Shown one piece after another: positions 10,006-14,723 of a DNA stretch of 14,723 bases. Source of the stretch: JBFWWW01 sp050245975. GTDB taxonomy: Bacteria > Pseudomonadota > Alphaproteobacteria > Rhizobiales > Hyphomicrobiaceae. Each line of letters begins with the position of its first letter. Position 1 is the first letter of the stretch. Under the pieces are notes generated by a model. That model was not told the origin of the DNA and made no database searches. It saw nothing but the letters and a program-made list of their open reading frames with translations. Position numbers and translations under genes: made by a program. Location of the stretch: NCBI GenBank assembly GCA_050245975.1, contig JBFWWW010000086.1:1-14723 (forward strand), read 5' to 3'.

Positions 10006-10031
10006 CCTGCCAGAACAGCGGGGATTCCATC

Positions 10032-10661
10032 ATGGTGACGCTTCCGGCGGGACCGCATCCAAGTCTCTATCTGCTGACGGACCATCTCGATGCCGCGCTG
10101 GCCGCGGGCGAGGATCTTCTGGCCGAGCAGGTTGCGCTGCTGCCCTCCGACGGGCGCCAGACCATCTCGATGCTGCTGCGCCAGAACCGCGATCTGCGCC
10201 AGTTCGTCGATCGCGTGCGCGCCTTCGAGCTTACGGTGACGTCCCGCCTCCTGCAGGCGCGCCGCCGCGCTGAGGAAACGCGCAAGCTCGAGCCGGGCCT
10301 GAAGCCGCTCATCGGCCTGTTCCTCAGCGGCACGCACACGCTCGTCGACGCGGTGGAGGAAATCCGCAACCGCAACGAGACCATGTTCAACACCGGCGAC
10401 GCGGCGCTCGCCTTCCTGCGCAGCCGCGGGCTCGTGTCGCCGGACGCGGCCGCCTTCGAGGGCCGTTCGATGCTGGCGGCGACGGAGGACTACCTGATCG
10501 CCGGCCGCATCCGGCTCGGCACGCTGCTCGACCTCGTCGCCATGTTCCTCGACGTGCTCGACAACACCTACGGTCTGTTCCCGGACGGCATCGACATCCC
10601 CGACCGGCCGGCCGCGCCGCAGCTCTCCCTCACGCCCGAGGCGTCGGTCGCCAAGACCTGA
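10032..10661 (+). CDS. Hypothetical alpha-helical protein (209 aa)
   Basis: Not assigned to a family. The ATG at 10032 is preceded by GGGGA (10020-10024) with 7-base spacing, and the predicted product looks genuinely protein-like. It is mostly helical: amphipathic helices at about 12-38, 41-82 (rich in Arg/Glu, possible coiled coil, QNRDLRQFVDRVRAFE), 92-130 and 144-180. Two moderately hydrophobic stretches (KPLIGLFLSGTHTLVDAV, about 91-108, and LGTLLDLVAMFLDVLDNTYG, 162-181) look like buried helices rather than clear membrane spans. The end is a Pro/Ala tail. No signal peptide, no Cys. Its stop codon lies in the first unit of a 15-bp tandem repeat, and a strong terminator follows, so it ends the transcript. 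Function unknown. Confidence 0.72.
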   Translation: MVTLPAGPHPSLYLLTDHLDAALAAGEDLLAEQVALLPSDGRQTISMLLRQNRDLRQFVDRVRAFELTVTSRLLQARRRAEETRKLEPGLKPLIGLFLSGTHTLVDAVEEIRNRNETMFNTGDAALAFLRSRGLVSPDAAAFEGRSMLAATEDYLIAGRIRLGTLLDLVAMFLDVLDNTYGLFPDGIDIPDRPAAPQLSLTPEASVAKT

Positions 10662-10710
10662 GAAACCAAGACCTGAGAAACCGAGACCTGAGAAACCAAG
10701 ACCTGAAGAC
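10651..10710 (+). repeat. Four 15-bp tandem repeats spanning the stop codon of the 10032 gene
   Basis: Units of CCAAGACCTGAGAAA start at 10651, 10666, 10681 (one change, CCGAG) and 10696 (complete for the first 11 bases, then diverging). The first unit contains the real stop (AAG ACC TGA). Because the unit is a multiple of three, every copy carries TGA in the same frame. Confidence 0.9.
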
Positions 10711-10739
10711 CCGGCCGCGAGGCTGGCGCCGAAATGAAA

Positions 10740-10759
10740 CGGGCCCCTCTCGGGGCCCG
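10740..10759. terminator. Bidirectional intrinsic terminator
   Basis: CGGGCCCC (10740-10747) and GGGGCCCG (10752-10759) form a perfect 8-bp GC stem with a TCTC loop. On the + strand it is followed by CTTGCTTTGATT; on the minus strand by GTTTCATTTC. It lies between the ends of the 10032 gene (+) and the RlpA-like gene (minus), where a shared terminator is expected. Confidence 0.85.
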
Positions 10760-10778
10760 CTTGCTTTGATTGCGTCGG

Positions 10779-11948
10779 TCAGCGCTGCGCGCCCGATCGC
10801 ATCGCCACCCTGAACCAGGCCGGCGGATTGTCGCCGTCCACCGAGGCGATGCGCCGCTCGGGCGCCGCCTCGGTCTGGCGCGCTGCCGCCCGGCGGTCCG
10901 CCTGCTCCTCGCGCTGCAGCTTCGTCGACCCGGCCCGCGCATCGGCGACCCGCACGGCCCGCCGCTCGGCGCGCTGCGGCGCCCGCGCCGTGCGCACGGC
11001 GGCCGCGACCCGGGGCTTCGCGCGCCGCGGCTCCGTCTTTGCCGCGACCTCGATGCGCCGCGCCGGCTTCGCCTTCGCCGTCCGCTTCGGCCCGGCTGCG
11101 GGCGCTGCCGCCGCGACAGCCTGGCTTGCGACGGCCTGGCTTGCGACAGTCTGGCCTGCAACCGGCGCGCTCGCGGCGGCCGGCTGCTCGGGCTCGTTCG
11201 GTGCCAGCTGGGCCGTCCGCACGGGTGCTGTCCGCTCGGCCCGCGCGACGGCCTGCGGCGCGCGCTGGCCGGGCTTTGCCGTCCGCTCGGGCTCGGCCGA
11301 CGCGACCGCCGCCCCTGCCGACGGCAGGCCCAGCGCCCGGCCGATGTCGGCCATGGCCATGTCGATGCTCTGGAAGATACCGAGGAATCCCGGCACCGCC
11401 GCATAGGTGCGGCCCTTGCGGTAGGACGCCTCCGCCTGCGTCGGCGCGGCGACGACGCGCACGTGCAGCGTCGCGACGCCGCGATGCGTGATACCGAGCT
11501 TGTCGGCCGTCGCGCGCGACAGATCGAGGGTGCGGTTGCCCTTGTAGGGACCCGCGTTGTTGACCCTCACCATCGCCGCCTTGCGGTTGGCCGGGTTCCA
11601 GACCAGCAGCTTGGTGCCGTCCGGGTAGATGGGGCTTGCGACGTTGTCGGCGCGCCCGGCGCGGAAATATTCGCCCGACGACGTCAGGTTCGAGGGGTTG
11701 TAGCGGTCATGGCGCGCGTCGTCGTAGTAGGACGCCTTCACCGCCGTCGTGCGCCCCACCGCCGCGCGCGTCTCCGCGATGGTCTTCACGCGATGGCATG
11801 TGCCGCCGAAGCAATAGGTCTTGCCCGGCGTCTTGGCGCCGGCGACCGGTGCGGCCAGCAGCACGGCGGCCGCAGCCAGGGGAATGGACGCGAGACGCAA
11901 CGCGCCCGCCCGCCCCGCGCGCCGCGCGCGGGCTTTCGAAATGCGCAT
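10779..11948 (-). CDS. RlpA-family (double-psi beta-barrel) secreted protein with long basic tail
   Basis: Exported protein with an RlpA-like double-psi beta-barrel at about residues 70-166; relatives are septal lytic transglycosylases or peptidoglycan-binding proteins. I start at the ATG at 11948 (389 residues), which has AGAAGGG about 10 bases upstream; the open frame before it is not protein-like. The first 38 residues are a Sec signal: a basic start, then LASIPLAAAAVLLAAPVAGA, with no lipobox, unlike lipoprotein RlpA. Next come C46 and C51 (YCFGGTCHRV) and barrel motifs KASYYDDARHDRYN, LTSSGEYF, DGTKLLVWNPANRKAAMVRV, NNAGPY and NRTLDLSRATADKLG. E93 of the SSGE motif is kept. The usual Asp of the NDRGPF motif is Asn131, and no His follows at the usual place, so enzymatic activity is doubtful. 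Residues about 215-375 are an Ala/Arg/Pro/Lys-rich tail, possibly cell-wall spanning. Confidence 0.86.
   Translation of the reverse strand: MRISKARARRAGRAGALRLASIPLAAAAVLLAAPVAGAKTPGKTYCFGGTCHRVKTIAETRAAVGRTTAVKASYYDDARHDRYNPSNLTSSGEYFRAGRADNVASPIYPDGTKLLVWNPANRKAAMVRVNNAGPYKGNRTLDLSRATADKLGITHRGVATLHVRVVAAPTQAEASYRKGRTYAAVPGFLGIFQSIDMAMADIGRALGLPSAGAAVASAEPERTAKPGQRAPQAVARAERTAPVRTAQLAPNEPEQPAAASAPVAGQTVASQAVASQAVAAAAPAAGPKRTAKAKPARRIEVAAKTEPRRAKPRVAAAVRTARAPQRAERRAVRVADARAGSTKLQREEQADRRAAARQTEAAPERRIASVDGDNPPAWFRVAMRSGAQR
11113..11157 (-). repeat. Three 15-bp tandem repeats in the RlpA-like tail
   Basis: On the + strand the units are GCGACAGCCTGGCTT (11113), GCGACGGCCTGGCTT (11128) and GCGACAGTCTGGCCT (11143). 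In the protein they read as repeated AS(Q)AV-type pentapeptides (TVASQAVASQAV). They are in frame, so copy number changes would lengthen or shorten the tail without a frameshift. Confidence 0.85.
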
Positions 11949-12285
11949 GATGTGTACCCTTCTGATTGGCCCGAAAACTGAGGCTGCCGGTCCGTCCGCC
12001 TGTGCGCTCCGGATCGCTCCGGAGGCTCCCGGCACCTCATGGAGCGTGGAAAGCCCGGATCGGTTCCGGCCGTCGACGAGTTGCAACAGCACTGGTTAAC
12101 GCCGGACGCAGGCGCCGCGACGTGACCGCGCTTGAGGGACGGCCGCAGGTTGCCGGCCTAACCCTATTCGTTGCTTGAGAAATCAGCGCCGCCCGAGGCG
12201 CGCGCCGTCTCTGCAGCCCCTTTCACAACCCGGGCGGGGCTGAAATGGGGCACGCCGCTGCGGCCATATGGCGCTGCGGGGAAAC
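11949..12285. other. 337-base gap between the RlpA-like gene and the CinA-like gene (both minus)
   Basis: No credible coding sequence. It should hold the RlpA-like promoter and 5' leader, but I cannot pick a -35/-10 pair. Visible structure: the direct repeat CGCTCCGGAT/CGCTCCGGAG (12005-12024), and a 10-bp palindrome GCCATATGGC (12263-12272) flanked by GCTGCG repeats just downstream of the CinA-like stop. No terminator with a T-run was found. Confidence 0.5.
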
Positions 12286-13035
12286 CTACAGCCAGTTCTT
12301 TTCTGCGAGTTTTGCACGCAGGCCCGCCTCGGCCTCGACGAGCCGCGCGGCATCCGTCGAGCGCAGCACGAGCTGCGTCCCCGGCCTGCCGTCGCGGAAG
12401 AAGGGATAGGACCCCATGGGCACGTCCGGATAGAGCTTCTGGTGCGCCTCGAACAGCATGGCGATCTCGCCCTCGGGCCGCGACAGGTCGATCGTCGCCG
12501 ACAGCATCTTCGCCCCCGTCCTCAGCGTCGGCGTCACCGCGTCCAGCATCACCTGCATGACGCTCGGCACGCCCGCCATGACGATGACGTTGTCCATCCG
12601 GAACCCCGGCGCGATGGACAGCCGGTTCTCCACCAGCTCCGCCCCGAAGGGGATGCGCGCCATGCGCAGCCGCGCCGGCGTCAGCTCCAGGACCCGCTTC
12701 TCGTAATAGGGCTTCATCAGCGCCAGCGCGCGCGGATCGACGTCGATGCCGACGCCGAACGCCTTGGCCACGCTGTCGGCCGTGATGTCGTCGTGCGTCG
12801 GGCCGATGCCGCCGGTGGTGAAGACATAGTCGTTGCGCGCCCGCAGCGCGTTGATCGCCGCGACGATCTCGCCTTCCTCGTCGGCGACGATGCGCACCTC
12901 CTTGAGCCTGATGCCGATCGCCGTCATGTGGTCGGCGATGTAGCCGATGTTCTTGTCCTTGGTCCGTCCCGACAGGATTTCGTCGCCGATCACGAGCAGC
13001 GCGGCGGTGACGACTTTGGCAGCCTCTTGCGTCAT
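12286..13035 (-). CDS. Molybdopterin-binding-domain protein, CinA N-terminal type
   Basis: Single-domain relative of the N-terminal half of CinA (MoCF_biosynth/COG1058 fold). In full-length CinA this half is a pyrophosphatase acting on ADP-ribose or NAD-related compounds; the NMN deamidase half is absent. It is cytosolic, with 249 residues. Signature motifs: AALLVIGDEILSGRTKDKN (11-29), IVADEEGEI, the nucleotide-loop TTGGIGPTHDDITADSVAKA (73-92), and VENRLSIAPGF and NVIVMAGVPSVMQVML further on. The ATG at 13035 overlaps the TGA of the upstream FkbM gene (ATGA), and AAGGA lies 8 bases before it. The frame is open far upstream across two other genes, but nothing there in this frame is protein-like. 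The stop at 12286 gives a normal length for the short form. The substrate cannot be read from sequence. Confidence 0.9.
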   Translation of the reverse strand: MTQEAAKVVTAALLVIGDEILSGRTKDKNIGYIADHMTAIGIRLKEVRIVADEEGEIVAAINALRARNDYVFTTGGIGPTHDDITADSVAKAFGVGIDVDPRALALMKPYYEKRVLELTPARLRMARIPFGAELVENRLSIAPGFRMDNVIVMAGVPSVMQVMLDAVTPTLRTGAKMLSATIDLSRPEGEIAMLFEAHQKLYPDVPMGSYPFFRDGRPGTQLVLRSTDAARLVEAEAGLRAKLAEKNWL

Positions 13036-13898
13036 GCGACGTGTCCTTGCGCCGTGCGTTCGAAAGCCAGATTGCCGCCGGTCGACAGCACCGCGCGGTA
13101 CCCCAGAGACATCAGCTCGCCGGGCAGATCGCGCTGCCACGCCCGGCGCCCGTCCTCGACGATGAGCAGCCGCGGCCTGAGCGCCGGCGGCGCCGCCTCG
13201 AGGAACGGCAGCAGGATGCGATCCTCCAGCCCCTCGACGTCGGCCTTGACGGCATCGATCCGCTCCAGCCCGTGGCTGCGCACGAGATCGAGCAGCGTCT
13301 CGCAGCGCACGCTGATGACGCGGCGCGGCATGTCGGGCTCCCACTGTGCATTGGCCGAGGTGGAGCCCATGTTGCGCTCGTTGATGTGCAGGTCGATCTG
13401 GCCCGGCGCATCCCCCAGCGCCACCGGCGCCACCGACACCCACTGCAGCCCGTTGAGCGCGAGATTGCAGGTGAGCCGCTCGCGCGCGCCCGGATGCGGC
13501 TCGACCGCGATGATGCGCGCGCCGCTGCCGGTGCGGCTGGCGACGAACAGCGTGTAGGCGCCGGCGTTGGCGCCGATGTCGATGAACACGAAATCCGGCG
13601 TCAGGAACCGTTGCAGCAGGTCGAGCTCGCGCGGATCGAAGAACTGCGGCGACACCATCAGCCGCTTCTCGCTGGCATTGCCGCGCGGATAGAGCCGCAT
13701 GCGGCTGCCCAGGCGCACCGCATCGACGGGCACGTCCGAGATGCGCTTCAGCAGCGAGCGGATGAACGAGGCGCCCCGCCGGCCGGCCCATCCGTCCGGC
13801 ATGCGCTGCCCGAGCGCGATCAGCGACGCCTGCAGCGGCCCCGGCGCAAAGGAGCCGAACGGCTTTTCGGGGCCGAACCGGGCATCGACGCTGTCCAT
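13032..13898 (-). CDS. FkbM-family SAM-dependent methyltransferase
   Basis: Methyltransferase of the FkbM type; members methylate hydroxyl groups of sugars, polyketides or other small molecules. It is 288 residues and cytosolic. SAM motif I is VFIDIGANAGAYTLFVA (104-120), motif II ends in the acidic residue of IIAVEPHPG (E133), a conserved N-rich part lies at about 146-180 and KADVEG at 218-223; the last third gives LLIVEDG and the usual C-terminal block. The ATG at 13898 has GGGGA about 5 bases upstream (GGGGAAGAGG-ATG). It ends inside the CinA-like start (4-bp overlap), so the two are translationally coupled. A divergent 118-bp gap separates it from sfsA. No glycan or polyketide genes are nearby to indicate the substrate. 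Confidence 0.9.
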   Translation of the reverse strand: MDSVDARFGPEKPFGSFAPGPLQASLIALGQRMPDGWAGRRGASFIRSLLKRISDVPVDAVRLGSRMRLYPRGNASEKRLMVSPQFFDPRELDLLQRFLTPDFVFIDIGANAGAYTLFVASRTGSGARIIAVEPHPGARERLTCNLALNGLQWVSVAPVALGDAPGQIDLHINERNMGSTSANAQWEPDMPRRVISVRCETLLDLVRSHGLERIDAVKADVEGLEDRILLPFLEAAPPALRPRLLIVEDGRRAWQRDLPGELMSLGYRAVLSTGGNLAFERTAQGHVA

Positions 13899-13931
13899 CC
13901 TCTTCCCCGTGCTCTCCTGCGCCGTCCTGTT

Positions 13932-14009
13932 GTCTAGGCATCGCCCCGAAAAAGCGCAAGAGCAGGCGGTGATGCGCGGTATTTCCCTGGCCCTGCCCCT
14001 CGCCTAGAC
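13932..14009. promoter_or_regulatory. GCCTAGAC motif pair in the divergent fkbM/sfsA gap
   Basis: GTCTAGGC at 13932-13939 is the exact reverse complement of GCCTAGAC at 14002-14009, so each divergent gene has the same word in its own sense direction. For sfsA the extended TAGACT (14005-14010) ends 6 bases before the ATG, which fits a -10 element of a leaderless mRNA. For fkbM the word ends about 33 bases before its ATG. No good -35 is visible for either. Confidence 0.35.
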
Positions 14010-14016
14010 TTGCGCC

Positions 14017-14723
14017 ATGCGCTTTCCCGCACCCTTGATTCCCGCCACTCTGATCCAGCGCTACAAGCGCTTCCTCGCCGACGTCCGCCTCGATGACGGG
14101 CGCGTCCTGACGGTCACCTGCCCGAACACCGGGTCGATGCACGGCCTCACGACGCCGGGCGCGCGCATCTGGATTTCCCACAGCAGCAGTCCGACGCGGA
14201 AATACGCCCACACCTGGGAGCTGGTCGAGACCGACCTCGGCGCCGGACCGGTGCTGGTCGGCATCAACACCATGTTGCCCAACCGCATCGTCACCGAGGC
14301 CCTGACGGCGGGGTTGATCCCTTCGCTCGCGGGCTACCCGGAGCTGAAGCGCGAGCAGAAATACGGCCGCAACAGCCGCATCGACATCCTGCTGTCCCAT
14401 CCCGCCAGGGGGCGGTGCTACGTCGAGATCAAGAACGTGCACATGGCGCGGCGGTCCGGCCTGGCGGAGTTTCCCGACAGCGTGACGGAACGCGGCACCC
14501 GCCACCTGGGAGAGCTGGCCGACATGGTGCGCCAGGGGCACCGGGCCATGATGGTTTACCTGATCCAGCGCGGCGACCCTGAGACCTTCAGCCTCGCGCG
14601 CGACGTCGATCCCGCCTACGGGCTGGCGTTCGATGCCGCCGTCGCCGCCGGCATCGAGGCCCTGGCGCTCACCTGCCGCATCGGCCCGGACGGCATCGAG
14701 ATCGCCGATACGATCCCCATCAC
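14017..14723 (+). CDS. sfsA: SfsA family protein (DNA/RNA nuclease-like), 3' end outside window
   Basis: SfsA homologue. E. coli SfsA was found as a sugar-fermentation stimulator and has nucleic acid binding and a nuclease-like fold. 235 residues are visible and the family is usually about 230-240, so only the last few are missing. Family blocks: PLIPATLIQRYKRFLADV (6-23), TCPNTGSMHGLTTPGARIW (34-52), RKYAHTWELV (61-70), INTMLPNRIVTEAL (83-96), EQKYGRNSRIDILL (113-126) and CYVEIKNVHM (134-143). D123, E137 and K139 make a PD-(D/E)xK-like set. RGTRHLGELADM and the R-x-D-PAYG-x-AFD-A block near 195-208 are also conserved. The ATG at 14017 lacks a Shine-Dalgarno, in keeping with a possible leaderless start. 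In rhizobial genomes sfsA is often followed by map; that would lie to the right. Confidence 0.95.
   Translation, partial: MRFPAPLIPATLIQRYKRFLADVRLDDGRVLTVTCPNTGSMHGLTTPGARIWISHSSSPTRKYAHTWELVETDLGAGPVLVGINTMLPNRIVTEALTAGLIPSLAGYPELKREQKYGRNSRIDILLSHPARGRCYVEIKNVHMARRSGLAEFPDSVTERGTRHLGELADMVRQGHRAMMVYLIQRGDPETFSLARDVDPAYGLAFDAAVAAGIEALALTCRIGPDGIEIADTIPI

Noticed and set aside
10651..10710. CRISPR array or mini-satellite of spacers
   Set aside because: Units are directly adjacent with no spacers and only 15 bp long, and no cas genes are nearby.
12268..13557. 429-codon + strand frame opposite the CinA-like and FkbM genes
   Set aside because: Its translation is Arg/His/Asp-rich shadow sequence, whereas the minus strand has intact motifs for both families.
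12286..14541. 751-codon minus-strand frame suggesting a CinA fusion protein
   Set aside because: Only the last 249 codons are family-like. The upstream part runs through fkbM in another frame and antisense to sfsA, and an ATG with a ribosome site and an ATGA overlap marks the real start at 13035.

Overview
The window reads as a GC-rich alphaproteobacterial chromosome segment, most likely Hyphomicrobiales (Rhizobiales). Three things point there: the order aroQ-accB-accC-aat facing a DUF2155 gene and an NDUFA12-type Complex I accessory gene, a very long (1237-residue) B12-dependent ribonucleotide reductase with an inserted cysteine-rich segment, and an RlpA-like protein of the rhizobial type. 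I see no insertion sequences, phage genes, tRNAs, rRNAs or CRISPR arrays. Codon use is uniformly GC-rich, so this looks like vertically inherited core genome.

Layout. Positions 2-4050 (+ strand) hold the 3' part of a periplasmic DsbA/ScsC-like thiol oxidoreductase, then a tightly spaced cluster: aroQ (type II 3-dehydroquinase), accB and accC (biotin carrier and biotin carboxylase of acetyl-CoA carboxylase) and aat (Leu/Phe-tRNA-protein transferase). Converging on it from the minus strand (4084-5148) are an exported DUF2155 protein and an NDUFA12-family protein, with a reasonable promoter-like sequence upstream (5206-5234). A 716-base non-coding gap (5149-5864) follows. It contains an NrdR-box-like sequence and two abutting hairpins, and leads into nrdJ (5865-9578). 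Two small uncharacterised genes follow on the + strand (9681-9875 and 10032-10661). The second ends in a 15-bp tandem repeat that copies its own stop codon, and then a strong hairpin terminator that can serve both strands. On the minus strand come an RlpA-family secreted protein with a long basic low-complexity tail (10779-11948), a 337-base gap, a short CinA-type molybdopterin-binding-domain protein (12286-13035) and an FkbM-type methyltransferase. The last two overlap by 4 bp and form an operon. sfsA starts divergently at 14017 and runs off the right edge.

How the genes work together. Most are housekeeping: aromatic amino acid precursor synthesis, the first step of fatty acid synthesis, N-degron tagging, Complex I assembly or accessory function, deoxyribonucleotide synthesis and envelope maintenance. 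I do not see a convincing new multi-gene system. The points most worth a second look are the long structured nrdJ leader, the cysteine-rich insert of NrdJ, the two unknown genes behind nrdJ, the RlpA relative lacking canonical catalytic residues, three separate 15-bp in-frame tandem repeats, and the divergent sfsA/fkbM motif pair.
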